Of a DNA stretch of 64,000 bases, positions 1-9,077 are shown one piece after another (the stretch's first letter is position 1; each line of letters starts with the position of its first letter). The stretch is taken from assembly GCA_017620255.1 (NCBI GenBank), contig JAFZQU010000022.1:62001-126000 (forward strand), read 5' to 3'. The notes beneath the pieces are model-generated. The model saw nothing but the letters and a program-made list of their open reading frames with translations, was not told the DNA's origin and did no database searches. The stretch is from Lachnospiraceae bacterium. Its GTDB lineage: Bacteria; Bacillota; Clostridia; Lachnospirales; Lachnospiraceae. Made by a program: the position numbers and the translations under genes.

Positions 1-1
1 G

Positions 2-1885
2 CCCTCGGAAGTGACGGACAAAGACGAAGAGGGTCAGCCGATCGAGCCGGGGCCGGAACTGACAACCGATAATGAAACAGGCCTTGCCAGGATCTGGGTG
101 TCCGGTCTGAAAGAGGAATACTACTATACGGGCAATGCCGTAAAACCGGAGATCCATGTCTATAACGGTCATCGGCTGCTTGAAGCAGGAAAAGACTATA
201 CGGTCAGATATCAGAACAATACAAAGATCGCGGATAAAGATACCTTGAATAATAAAGGGGTAAAAACCGGACCGCAGATCATTCTTGAGATGAAGGGCAG
301 TTGCGCCGGGAAAAAGACATTGTACTTCAGTATTGTTCCCATGCCGTTGGAGAAACTCTCTGCCAATGATGCGACACTCACTGCAGCATACAAAAATAAT
401 ACAAAGAACAAACTGAAACCTGTTTTGACCTATGAAGGAACAAAGATCACGTATAAACCTGCCGACCTGACTTTTAAATGGTTTGAAACGGATGAAAACG
501 GGGATGCAACGGAGCAGGAGAGTGACTGCATCAATGAGGGAACCTATGCGGTTAAAGTGTATGCCGGAAACAGCGGAAACTTTACGGATGCTACTGCAAC
601 CGGCAGGCAGATCGCTACGATCTCCGTGCATGTGCAGCCCCTGATGAGTAACGTGAAGATAAGCTGGTTTAAAAAATCGCTCCCCTACAAGAACGGGGAA
701 GCAGTCAGACAGGATGCACTTGTCCTGTCCTTAAAGGATAAAAACGGAACGAATACATATACGGAAAACACGTCCGAAGATCCGGAAAACCCGAACGGGG
801 ATTATACGGTAACCTATGAGAACAATCATGACCTTGGCACCGCGACAATGACCTTGGAGGCTGTTAAGGACAGTGACGGAAAATATACGGGAAGACTCAG
901 AGGAAAAATCATAAAGACCTTTACGATCACCGGCAAATATACGCTGACGACGGGAGAGGGCGGCAACTGTACGGTGGATCTGTCTTCCGAAACATTTAAG
1001 TTCACGAACGCAGCGATCACGCCTGCTGTTACCGTGCGGGCATCTTTAGCGGACCCGGACGGGACAGTCCGTATAAGGACATTGAAACAGGGAAAGGATT
1101 ATACCGTCAGTTATAAGAACAATAAGGCTGTGGCAAGTGCCGATGAACGGAACAAAAACGGTAAGGATATCGCACCGCAGGTCATTATCAAAGGAAAAGG
1201 CAGTTATGTATTTGCCGATACCCCGGATCTGAAGCAGGGTATAGTGAAACGCTTTGCGATCACAAAGACCGCGTTAAAAGATCTGGTACTCACGATCAGT
1301 GATGTGCCGTACAACCGGCAGGCGAATAAATATTTAAACGCAAAGATCCTGTTCACGGATAAAAATTACAGGGATCTGAAACTGAAGAAAGACAAGGATT
1401 ATACGGTCACCTATACCACTTCTGACGGTACGGATGCGCCTAAGGCCGGACAGAGGGTCAGCGTTAAGATCACGGCAACAGAGGCCGGCAGTTATACGGG
1501 AAGCGTTACCGGCAGTTACCGGATCACGGATCCTTCCCTGCATACGGATATTTCCAAAGCCAATGTTGTGATCAACCCGGATACAAAAGGAAAGACGCAG
1601 GCCTGCCTTTATACCGGACGTGGGATCGAACCGGGAAATGAAAACGAGCCGGAGTTGAAACTTACGATCGGAAGAGGTTCAAACTTAAGGGAACTGGAAC
1701 CTGCAGCCTATGGAGCGGGTGACTATGAGATCATCGGTTACTTTAATAACGTGAACCCGGGAAATTCGGCTATTATCCTGATCCGTGGAATTGGCGATTT
1801 CAGAGGCGTCCGGGCAGTAAAATTCAAAATAACGACACGTAAAGAGGCGTCCTGGTGGGGCGGGATCTTCGGCAGAAATGAGTAG
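2..1885 (+). CDS. Repeat-rich surface/adhesin-like protein, 5' truncated by window edge
   Basis: The reading frame is open to the left edge of the window (a GTG at 11 is only an internal codon), so this is the C-terminal 627 residues of a larger protein. It is built from roughly 100-residue beta-rich repeats, each carrying a variant of the motif DYTVxYxNN (for example GKDYTVRYQNN, GDYTVTYENN, GKDYTVSYKNN) and ending in a phrase like FxI before the next unit. Such repeats are typical of secreted or wall-associated adhesin-like proteins of Clostridia. I see no LPXTG motif or transmembrane anchor at the end; the last residues are an unusual Trp/Gly-rich stretch (WWGGIFGRNE). Attachment to the cell is therefore unknown, and the N-terminal part that would define its function lies outside the window. 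Confidence 0.75.
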   Translation, partial: PSEVTDKDEEGQPIEPGPELTTDNETGLARIWVSGLKEEYYYTGNAVKPEIHVYNGHRLLEAGKDYTVRYQNNTKIADKDTLNNKGVKTGPQIILEMKGSCAGKKTLYFSIVPMPLEKLSANDATLTAAYKNNTKNKLKPVLTYEGTKITYKPADLTFKWFETDENGDATEQESDCINEGTYAVKVYAGNSGNFTDATATGRQIATISVHVQPLMSNVKISWFKKSLPYKNGEAVRQDALVLSLKDKNGTNTYTENTSEDPENPNGDYTVTYENNHDLGTATMTLEAVKDSDGKYTGRLRGKIIKTFTITGKYTLTTGEGGNCTVDLSSETFKFTNAAITPAVTVRASLADPDGTVRIRTLKQGKDYTVSYKNNKAVASADERNKNGKDIAPQVIIKGKGSYVFADTPDLKQGIVKRFAITKTALKDLVLTISDVPYNRQANKYLNAKILFTDKNYRDLKLKKDKDYTVTYTTSDGTDAPKAGQRVSVKITATEAGSYTGSVTGSYRITDPSLHTDISKANVVINPDTKGKTQACLYTGRGIEPGNENEPELKLTIGRGSNLRELEPAAYGAGDYEIIGYFNNVNPGNSAIILIRGIGDFRGVRAVKFKITTRKEASWWGGIFGRNE

Positions 1886-1907
1886 TCCGGCAGGCTAAAA
1901 CATTGAT

Positions 1908-1957
1908 AAACCCCGTGATCTATGCTATTTTAATTATGCATGGTCACGGGGTTTTTG
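1908..1957 (+). terminator. Rho-independent terminator of the surface-protein gene
   Basis: An 11-bp stem (AAACCCCGTGA at 1908-1918 pairing with TCACGGGGTTT at 1944-1954) closes a 25-nt loop and is followed by a run of Ts. It lies 22 bases after the stop codon and separates the surface protein from the polysaccharide locus. Confidence 0.85.
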
Positions 1958-2030
1958 TGAGGTGTCGGGGTCCGCGGAATCCGCGCTGATCTGAACGTGA
2001 TACAGGGTTTAAAAGAAAGGATCAAAAAAC

Positions 2031-3104
2031 ATGAGTATGATCATGGACAGGCTAAGAGAAGGAAAGTTCGTGCTGATCGCAGAGATCGGCGTGAATTACT
2101 ATGATATCGCAACAAAGGAGGGGATCACGCCCCTTGCAGCCGCAAAAGAGATGGTCAAAGCTGCAAAGGACGCCGGCGTGCATGCCGTCAAGTTCCAAAC
2201 GTACAAAGCGGGCACGCTTGCGGCCAAGGCATCCCCGTCCTACTGGGATACGACGGAAGAACCCACCACTTCGCAGTATGAACTGTTCAAAAAGTTTGAC
2301 CATTTCGGCGAGGCGGAATACCGGGAACTCTCCGCTTATGCAACGGAGCTTGGCATCGAATTTTTCTCGACGGCTTTTGATTTTGATTCGGCAGACTATC
2401 TTAATGACATGATGGAGGTTTACAAGATCTCCTCGTCCGATCTGTCCAACCTGCCGTTCATCAGATATCAGGCAATGAAAAACAAACCGATCCTGTTATC
2501 GGTCGGGGCTTCCAACCTGGATGAGATCGAAATGGCGATCGACACGATCCGTTCCGTGAACGACAAGGAGATCGTGCTGATGCATTGTGTGCTGGAATAT
2601 CCCACACCGCTTACGGATACGAACCTTCTGAAGATCCTTTCCCTGAAGCGGCAGTTCCCGGAACTGATCATCGGCTATTCCGATCACACGAAGCCGACGG
2701 AAAACTGCGATGTGATCAAAACGGCCTACAACCTCGGTGCGTTGTGCATCGAAAAGCATTTCACGCTGGATAAGACCTTAAAGGGCAATGACCATTACCA
2801 TGCGATGGATCCCAAGGATGCGGAAAGGATCCTCGCATCGATCGACGAAATGGACATGATACGCGGGAGCGGCGAGATCCGCTGTCTGGATACGGAAGCC
2901 GCGGCCAGAAAGAATGCCAGAAGATCCATCGTTTCGGCAACGGATATTCAAAAAGGCACGGTGATCACAGAAGAAATGCTGACCTACAAACGGCCGGGCA
3001 CGGGAATCTCTCCTACCAGAATGGAAGAGCTGCTTGGAATGAAAGCGGCGGAAGATATCCCTGAAGATACGATTTTGCAGGAGCAGATGTTCACACATGC
3101 GTAA
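2031..3104 (+). CDS. neuB: N-acetylneuraminate/nonulosonic acid synthase (NeuB family)
   Basis: This enzyme is expected to condense phosphoenolpyruvate with a six-carbon amino sugar to give a nine-carbon nonulosonic acid (sialic, legionaminic or pseudaminic type) in the cytoplasm. The TIM-barrel NeuB domain spans about residues 10-270 (AEIGVNY at 17-23, KFQTYK at 54-59, GYSDHT at 215-220, EKHFTLDK at 241-248). A C-terminal SAF/antifreeze-like domain (about 298-350) follows, as is usual for the family; total length 357 residues is typical. The start at 2031 has a GAAAGGA site about 10 bases upstream. The next genes overlap or abut it, including a CMP-sugar synthetase fusion at 4566 that would use the product. 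Which nonulosonate is made cannot be read from the sequence; the PseG-like partner favours a pseudaminic or related di-amino sugar. Confidence 0.88.
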   Translation: MSMIMDRLREGKFVLIAEIGVNYYDIATKEGITPLAAAKEMVKAAKDAGVHAVKFQTYKAGTLAAKASPSYWDTTEEPTTSQYELFKKFDHFGEAEYRELSAYATELGIEFFSTAFDFDSADYLNDMMEVYKISSSDLSNLPFIRYQAMKNKPILLSVGASNLDEIEMAIDTIRSVNDKEIVLMHCVLEYPTPLTDTNLLKILSLKRQFPELIIGYSDHTKPTENCDVIKTAYNLGALCIEKHFTLDKTLKGNDHYHAMDPKDAERILASIDEMDMIRGSGEIRCLDTEAAARKNARRSIVSATDIQKGTVITEEMLTYKRPGTGISPTRMEELLGMKAAEDIPEDTILQEQMFTHA

Positions 3105-4569
3105 TCAGGAAGAAAGACCCGTACTGAAGTCCGGGATCTGGTATACCGTCTCGAGCGTAGCGATCCGGGCTGTGGCGATCATCACATCCCCTATCTATAC
3201 GGCGATGCTGACGACCGCGGATTACGGGATCGCCAATACATTCAATTCGTGGATCGAGATCTTTAACATTTTTACCTGCCTGTGTGTGGTCTATTCGATC
3301 GGGCGGGCCAAGATCGATTACAAAGACCGGTTCGACGAATATCTTTCCAGTCTGCAGGGACTGTCCAGTTCTTTTGCGGCTTTTGTACTGATCCTTGCAA
3401 TCCTCTTCCGGAAACAGATCTCTGCAAGGATCGGATACGAAGTTCCGCTCGTACTTGTACTGTTCGTGTATCTTGTCGTGTACCCCTCCGTGGAATACAT
3501 GCTGCAGAAATGCAGATACGAATACCGTTATAAGACCAATATCCTGATCTCTCTGATCACCTGCGTCGGGACGGTGTTCTTTTCGATCCTGCTGATGATC
3601 TTATGGAGCGACAGGCGGTATTTCGGCAAGATCATCGGTTCGATCTTAACCACTTTCCTGCTCGGGGTCTGGTTCTATATAAGGATCCTGAAAAACGGTA
3701 AGAAGTTCTATGTGAAGGAATACTGGATCTATGCGCTGAAATTCGGCCTGCCGATGATCCCGCATGCGCTGGCGCTGGTGGTGCTCGCGCAGATCGACCG
3801 TATCATGATCAAACGGCTGTGTTCGGATTCCGACGCGGGACTGTATATCTACGGATACGGCTTTGCCACGCTTCTCATGATCTTTACGAATGCCATCGGA
3901 CAGGCCTGGCTTCCGTGGTTTAACGAGGAACTGGCCGAAGGGCATAAGGAATCGATCCGTTTCTATCAGAAAAAACTGGTACTGCTCGGCGCCGTTCTTA
4001 CGATCGGCTTTGTTACCCTGGCGCCCGAAGCACTGATGTTGCTCGCGCCCCGCGGAAGAGACTACTGGGTCTCGAAGTGGGTGGTACCGCCGGTCGCACT
4101 GGGCGCACTCGCGCAATATTTCTATACCAATTACGTCAATGTGGAACTTTTCCGGAAAAAGACACCGATCATTGCCGCCAGCTCGATCCTGGCAGCGGTT
4201 GTCAATTTCGGATTGAATGCCGTGTTTATCCCGCGGTTTGGCTACATCGCGGCTGCCTATACCACTTTTGCATCCTATCTGTTCCTGATGCTGTTCCATT
4301 ACATCGCCACACGGTTTGTCCTGAAGGAAAAACTGTATGCCGATCTCTTCATGTTTCTTGCGATGGTTGCCGTCACGGGGATCTGTCTTGTCATTACCCT
4401 GTTCTATCAAAATGTCACGGACGGGGAGACCTACCGTTATACGCCTATCGTGCGCTACGGCATCATGATCGTGACGCTCGGCGTTTTTGCAATTGCACGC
4501 AGACATGATATAATGTTACTGTTTTCCTACATAAAAACACGATTTTTCAGAAAAGGCACACAGGCATGA
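3097..4569 (+). CDS. Wzx-type polysaccharide flippase (MOP superfamily)
   Basis: A 490-residue polytopic membrane protein with about 12-14 predicted helices and no large soluble domain. Its N-terminus (residues 9-30) has the LKSGIWYTVSS arrangement common to RfbX/Wzx oligosaccharide flippases, which move undecaprenyl-diphosphate-linked repeat units across the cytoplasmic membrane. It overlaps the end of neuB by 8 bases and the next gene by 4 bases, so it is co-transcribed with the nonulosonate genes and may export a nonulosonate-containing unit. A second flippase lies at 12247. The substrate is inferred only from context. Confidence 0.85.
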   Translation: MRNQEERPVLKSGIWYTVSSVAIRAVAIITSPIYTAMLTTADYGIANTFNSWIEIFNIFTCLCVVYSIGRAKIDYKDRFDEYLSSLQGLSSSFAAFVLILAILFRKQISARIGYEVPLVLVLFVYLVVYPSVEYMLQKCRYEYRYKTNILISLITCVGTVFFSILLMILWSDRRYFGKIIGSILTTFLLGVWFYIRILKNGKKFYVKEYWIYALKFGLPMIPHALALVVLAQIDRIMIKRLCSDSDAGLYIYGYGFATLLMIFTNAIGQAWLPWFNEELAEGHKESIRFYQKKLVLLGAVLTIGFVTLAPEALMLLAPRGRDYWVSKWVVPPVALGALAQYFYTNYVNVELFRKKTPIIAASSILAAVVNFGLNAVFIPRFGYIAAAYTTFASYLFLMLFHYIATRFVLKEKLYADLFMFLAMVAVTGICLVITLFYQNVTDGETYRYTPIVRYGIMIVTLGVFAIARRHDIMLLFSYIKTRFFRKGTQA

Positions 4570-6212
4570 AAACACTGATCGTCATTCCCGCCAGAGGCGG
4601 TTCGAAAAGAATACCGAGAAAGAACGTCCGCGTCATGTGCGGCAAACCGCTCATCTGCTATTCGATCGAAAATGCGAATGCACTGAAAGCATATATGGAT
4701 GTGGATGTTGCCGTTTCCACGGATGATGAGGAACTCTCCGGCATCGTTGAAAAACGCGGTGTGGAAGTGGTCATCAGACCCGCGGAACTCGCCACCGACA
4801 AGGTGACGCTCGACCCGGTCATCTATCATGCCATGCAGACCATGGAAGAGAAAAAGGGCTGCAGGTACGATACCGTGATCACGATGCAGGCGACATCGCC
4901 GACACTCAAATGGGAAACCGTAAAAGCGGCGATCGATTTTTTTGAAAACAGCGAATGGGATACCGTGATCTCGGCCATGAACAAACCCCATCTTTCCTGG
5001 GGCGTGGTGGACGGAAAGATCACAAAGAACTATGAGAAACGTCTGAACTCGCAGGAACTCCCGCCCAACTATCTCGAAACCGGCGGTTTCCTGATCACCC
5101 GCAGGGACTGCGTAACAAAAGAAGGCAGGATCGGTGAGAAAGTCAATATCTTCGAGATCCCGGAAGAAGAGGCGATCGATATCGACACCTATTCCGACTG
5201 GGTTCTGTGTGAGAACATCCTGCGCAGAAAAAAGATCATCTTCCGCACGGTCGGAAAGATGCAGCTTGGGATGGGGCATGTATACCGCTGCCTGACACTT
5301 GCCTATAAACTGACGGGTCATGAGATCCTCTTTGTTGCCGATTCCGGCAGTGACCTCGGTATATCCAGGATCCGGGAGGCAAACTTCCCGATCCGTTCCG
5401 TAAAAGACGAAGTGGAATTTGAGCAGCTGCTGAAAGAGGAACAGCCGGATATCCTGATCAACGATATCCTGGACACCACGGAAGAATACATGACCATGGT
5501 CATCAAATACTGTAAAAGGGTGATCAATTTCGAGGACGTGGGAAGCGGCGCCAAATATGCGGATGCAGTGATCAACGCTCTGTATGAAAAGGGAGATAAG
5601 CTGCACAATGAGTATTACGGTTCCAAGTATTTCTGCATCCGGGATGAATTCTTAGAGGAGCATCCCAGGGAATTCTCCGAAACGGTAGAAAATATCTTAG
5701 TGATCTTTGGCGGTGCGGATCCTTCGGATCTGACCGGAAGACTGTATGATATCTGCAAAGTACTGCATGACAAACACCCGTCGGTCAAATTCCATTTTCT
5801 GCTCGGGTTTGCCTATCCGCATAAGGACAGGATCGTCACGGATGAGGAGCATCAGATCTATGTGCACTCGGATGTGAAACGTGTCAGCTCCTACATGAAC
5901 AAGATGGATCTTGCGATCACTTCGCAGGGCCGGACGGTTTACGAACTGGCCAGCATGGGTGTTCCGTCCATTGTACTTGCGCAGAACGAGAGAGAAGCAG
6001 AGCACGTGTTTGCGGGGATCCAGAACGGGTTCATCAATCTGGGGATCGGCTCCAAGCAGGATGCCCTGACGATCATCTCCACTATCCGCTGGCTGATCAC
6101 GACGCCGAAAGTCAGACAGGAGATGCAGAAATTACAGCTTTCCAAAGATTTCTCCAAGGGACAGGACCGTGTGATCCGGCTGATCCTGAACGATCCGGAT
6201 GATGAGGATTAA
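4566..6212 (+). CDS. Fusion of acylneuraminate cytidylyltransferase and PseG-like UDP-sugar hydrolase
   Basis: Two enzymes of nonulosonate synthesis are joined in one 548-residue chain. Residues 1-219 are a CMP-sialate synthetase-type domain (PARGGSKRIPRKN at 8-20, TMQATSP at 106-112, ETGGF at 171-175) that activates the acid with CTP. Residues 223-548 look like PseG, a GT-B fold hydrolase that removes UDP from a di-acetamido sugar before the NeuB step (GMGHVYRC at 235-242; FGGADPSD in the C-terminal lobe; SQGRTVYELASMG near 461). The two domains act before and after the NeuB reaction, so the fusion brackets that step. Start overlaps the flippase stop (ATGA). The early enzymes for the PseG substrate (dehydratase, aminotransferase and acetyltransferase of PseB/C/H type) are not recognisable in the window. 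Confidence 0.85.
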   Translation: MKTLIVIPARGGSKRIPRKNVRVMCGKPLICYSIENANALKAYMDVDVAVSTDDEELSGIVEKRGVEVVIRPAELATDKVTLDPVIYHAMQTMEEKKGCRYDTVITMQATSPTLKWETVKAAIDFFENSEWDTVISAMNKPHLSWGVVDGKITKNYEKRLNSQELPPNYLETGGFLITRRDCVTKEGRIGEKVNIFEIPEEEAIDIDTYSDWVLCENILRRKKIIFRTVGKMQLGMGHVYRCLTLAYKLTGHEILFVADSGSDLGISRIREANFPIRSVKDEVEFEQLLKEEQPDILINDILDTTEEYMTMVIKYCKRVINFEDVGSGAKYADAVINALYEKGDKLHNEYYGSKYFCIRDEFLEEHPREFSETVENILVIFGGADPSDLTGRLYDICKVLHDKHPSVKFHFLLGFAYPHKDRIVTDEEHQIYVHSDVKRVSSYMNKMDLAITSQGRTVYELASMGVPSIVLAQNEREAEHVFAGIQNGFINLGIGSKQDALTIISTIRWLITTPKVRQEMQKLQLSKDFSKGQDRVIRLILNDPDDED

Positions 6213-6217
6213 GCAGA

Positions 6218-7648
6218 ATGTCAAAAACGACAGATGATTTTGATGAAATGATAGATGACTATGAGGAAATGGAGCAGCAGGATATATCTGCCGTCTCCCT
6301 TTCTCATAATATACGGAATGATTATATCGGGCAGGGTATCCGGGAAGAATACAGGCGTCCGGTCTATACCAAAGAGGCAAAGCGCGTTTTTTCATCGATG
6401 GACTACATGAACGAGAACAAGCGTGTGCTCCTGATCAATACGGTAGCCGTCGGCGGCAGTGTGGCCCGGATCATGACCGGGCTTTACCATGCGCTCGAAG
6501 AGCACGGCTATGAGTGCCTGATCGCGTTCGGCAGGGGAGAGGACCCTGCGGACTGCCGGTATTACCGGATCGGATCCGATACGGACGTCTATATCCACGG
6601 CGGCTTAAGCCGTATGACGGACAGACAGGGCTTTTATTCCACCTCGGCGACCAAGGCGCTGATCCGCGTGATCGAAGATTACGATCCGGATGTCATCCAT
6701 CTGCACAATCTGCACGGATATTATCTGAATGTGCGGGTGCTGTTTGATTACCTGCACGATTCCAAACGCCGGGTGATCTGGACGCTGCATGACTGTTGGG
6801 CTTTTACGGGACACTGTTCCCATTTTGAGTATATCGGGTGCCAGAAATGGCAGACCTGCTGTGATTCCTGCGAGCAGCTGAACGAGTATCCGAAATCCAT
6901 GGTCATGGATAATTCGCGCAGGAATTTTCTAGAGAAAAAGGTGCTGTTCACGGGACTTAAGAACATGACGATCGTGACGCCCTCCGCCTGGCTTGCGGAC
7001 CGCGTGCAGCAGTCCTTTTTAAAAGAGTATCCGTTGGTGGTCGTACCCACGGGGATCGACCTGACACAGTTTTATCCCATGCCGCAAAGAAGGGAAAAGG
7101 GGAACCTTGTCTACGCGCTGCGGCGTAAACTGGGGCTGACGGGGAAAACGGTCCTGCTTGGTGTGGCCAATCCCTGGAGAGAGCGCAAAGGACTGTCTCA
7201 GTTTGTCAACCTCTCCAAGATGATCGACGACCGGTGCGCGATCGTCCTGCTCGGCCTGTCGGATGATCAGCTGAACGAGCTGCCGGATTCGATCATAGGC
7301 CTTGCCAGAACGGAAAGCGTGCAGGAACTGGTCGCCATCTATTCAATGGCCGACATCTATGTGAATCTGACGCTGGAGGATACATTCCCGACGACCAATA
7401 TCGAAGCGCTTGCCTGCGGCACGCCCGTGATCACGTTCAAAGCGGGCGGCAGTCCGGAAAGTCTGGATGAGACCTGCGGGATCGTTGTGGAGAGGAATTC
7501 CATCCAGGGTGTCGTGGCGGCGATCGACAGGATCAGAAGCAGCCGCGGGATCTTATATACGCCTGAGATGTGCACAAGAAGAGCCGAGTATTACAGCAAG
7601 GATTACCGGTTCATGGAATATATCCAGGAAGTTTACGACATGCCCTGA
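6218..7648 (+). CDS. GT4-family glycosyltransferase with acidic N-terminal extension
   Basis: A retaining GT-B glycosyltransferase. The catalytic region starts near residue 68 (RVLLINTVAVGGSVAR) and ends with the GT4 C-terminal nucleotide-sugar loop (EALACGTPVITFKAGG near 395-410). HLHNLHGYY and TLHDCWAFTGHCSHF in the N-terminal lobe are like colanic acid WcaC-type enzymes. The first 68 residues are extra: rich in Asp/Glu (DDFDEMIDDYEEMEQQ) and without a known domain. It begins 5 bases after the preceding gene. Donor and acceptor cannot be told from the sequence. The start could lie further in, but no better ribosome site is seen. Confidence 0.85.
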   Translation: MSKTTDDFDEMIDDYEEMEQQDISAVSLSHNIRNDYIGQGIREEYRRPVYTKEAKRVFSSMDYMNENKRVLLINTVAVGGSVARIMTGLYHALEEHGYECLIAFGRGEDPADCRYYRIGSDTDVYIHGGLSRMTDRQGFYSTSATKALIRVIEDYDPDVIHLHNLHGYYLNVRVLFDYLHDSKRRVIWTLHDCWAFTGHCSHFEYIGCQKWQTCCDSCEQLNEYPKSMVMDNSRRNFLEKKVLFTGLKNMTIVTPSAWLADRVQQSFLKEYPLVVVPTGIDLTQFYPMPQRREKGNLVYALRRKLGLTGKTVLLGVANPWRERKGLSQFVNLSKMIDDRCAIVLLGLSDDQLNELPDSIIGLARTESVQELVAIYSMADIYVNLTLEDTFPTTNIEALACGTPVITFKAGGSPESLDETCGIVVERNSIQGVVAAIDRIRSSRGILYTPEMCTRRAEYYSKDYRFMEYIQEVYDMP

Positions 7649-7661
7649 GCATGTGTAAAAA

Positions 7662-7690
7662 AGGGCTTGGATCAGGCAGACATAAGCCCT
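7662..7690. repeat. Inverted repeat (hairpin) between glycosyltransferase and sugar transferase genes
   Basis: AGGGCTT (7662-7668) is repeated inverted as AAGCCCT (7684-7690) across a 15-base loop. No T tract follows, so it is not a canonical terminator; an mRNA-stability or processing hairpin is possible. Confidence 0.4.
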
Positions 7691-7715
7691 GCAAAGAAGA
7701 GAAAGAAAAGGCAAA

Positions 7716-9077
7716 ATGAAGAGATCCGGTTTTTTTCTGTTTTGCACAAAATTTGAAAGATCCATCCTTTTTCTGATGAAACTGCTTGTGTACGCCGCAT
7801 GTTTTGCGACGTTCTTTTTACTGTTCTCGATCGATAACCGGGAGATCATCGGCTTATCCAGAACAGCGGCCGTTACACTGTCCACCTATGCGATCATCCT
7901 TCTGCTCTTGACCGGGATCTACGGACGGTTTGATGTGGGCATGCGGAAGAATAAGCAGATCGTCTTTTCCCTGATCCTGTCCCATCTGTTCACGGATCTT
8001 GTCACCTATTTCGAATTGACGATCATGAAGACCAATGAGGCCAACAATACGACATTCCGGCTTGAGAACCTGGGGATCCTGCTTGCGGTCATCGCGGTCC
8101 AGACGGTGTGGATCCTGTTGATGACAAAGCTTGGAAGCGCCTTTTATTTCAAGATCAACGGAGCGGAAAAGTGCGTGATCGTCACCTCGGAAGAGGAAGA
8201 CGCAAAGCGTGTGGCTTCCGCATTGCGGGATTTCAAAAGGCGGTATGATGTTCTGGACATCGTTTCCTATAACAGCGCCGATCTTGAGCAGAAAATGCTT
8301 GAGGCCGATACGATCGTCCTGTATGAAGTGCCTGTGGATGTCCGCACGGAGATCCTGGATTTCAGTTACCAGAACTTAAAGAATGTATATTTTAATCCGC
8401 ATATCGCGGACATTCTGGAACATAACGCCAAATCGGTCACGGTGGATGATATTTCGTTCTTTGCATCGCAGTTTCATATGATCACGTTCGAGCAGCGGAT
8501 CATCAAACGGCTGATGGATCTGTCCATCTCTGCGATCGGTTTGCTTCTTTTAAGCCCGGTCCTTCTCATTGCAGCCATTGCCATCAAGAAGCATGACGGC
8601 GGCGCAGTATTCTTCAAGCAGAAGAGAGCGACCGTACACGGAAAAGTCTTTGAGATCTACAAATTCCGCACCATGCGGGAAAATGCGGGCAATTATTCCG
8701 TAACGGATCATGATGACAGAGTGACGGCGCCGGGCAGGTTCTTAAGAAAATACAGGATCGATGAACTGCCGCAGCTGTTCAATATCTTAAAGGGAGACAT
8801 GTCCCTTGTCGGACCGCGTCCCGAAATGCTTGAGAATGTGGAAGATTATACAAGGGAACTTCCCGAGTTCAGATACAGACTGCGGATGAAAGCCGGTCTG
8901 ACCGGTTATGCGCAGATCTTCGGAAAATACAATACCGCTTCCAGAGACAAGCTGATGCTGGACCTGATGTACATTGAGAACTTCAGTATCTTAAGGGATA
9001 TCCAGCTGCTGTTCCAGACGATCCTGGTGCTGTTCAAAGCTGAGGATTCCACAGAGGCATTCCACGATGAAGATTAG
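7716..9077 (+). CDS. Initiating phosphoglycosyltransferase (undecaprenyl-phosphate sugar phosphotransferase)
   Basis: This membrane enzyme would transfer a sugar-1-phosphate from a nucleotide sugar to undecaprenyl phosphate, starting a lipid-linked repeat unit. About four transmembrane helices (residues 15-140) and a degenerate nucleotide-binding-like domain precede the bacterial sugar transferase domain (about 260-450). That domain shows a membrane re-entrant helix (LLLLSPVLLIAAIAIK), KFRTM and the catalytic-loop motifs DELPQLFNILKGDMSLVGPRPE. Length 453 is normal for WbaP/WcaJ-type proteins. The following gene overlaps it by 11 bases. A second enzyme of the same family lies at 45954, implying two independent initiation reactions. 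Confidence 0.9.
   Translation: MKRSGFFLFCTKFERSILFLMKLLVYAACFATFFLLFSIDNREIIGLSRTAAVTLSTYAIILLLLTGIYGRFDVGMRKNKQIVFSLILSHLFTDLVTYFELTIMKTNEANNTTFRLENLGILLAVIAVQTVWILLMTKLGSAFYFKINGAEKCVIVTSEEEDAKRVASALRDFKRRYDVLDIVSYNSADLEQKMLEADTIVLYEVPVDVRTEILDFSYQNLKNVYFNPHIADILEHNAKSVTVDDISFFASQFHMITFEQRIIKRLMDLSISAIGLLLLSPVLLIAAIAIKKHDGGAVFFKQKRATVHGKVFEIYKFRTMRENAGNYSVTDHDDRVTAPGRFLRKYRIDELPQLFNILKGDMSLVGPRPEMLENVEDYTRELPEFRYRLRMKAGLTGYAQIFGKYNTASRDKLMLDLMYIENFSILRDIQLLFQTILVLFKAEDSTEAFHDED

Noticed and set aside
1958..2030. GC-rich palindrome-like text (GTCCGCGGAATCCGCGC) ahead of neuB, considered as an operator or promoter
   Set aside because: No -35/-10 pair of acceptable spacing was found; the palindrome is short and could be chance.
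3646..5606. Long antisense open frames opposite the flippase and the CMP-sugar synthetase fusion
   Set aside because: They mirror well-supported coding sequence on the other strand and show no recognisable protein family; they are a by-product of codon usage.
7662..7690. Hairpin before the 7716 gene considered as a terminator
   Set aside because: There is no T run after the stem, and the genes on both sides look co-oriented and functionally linked.
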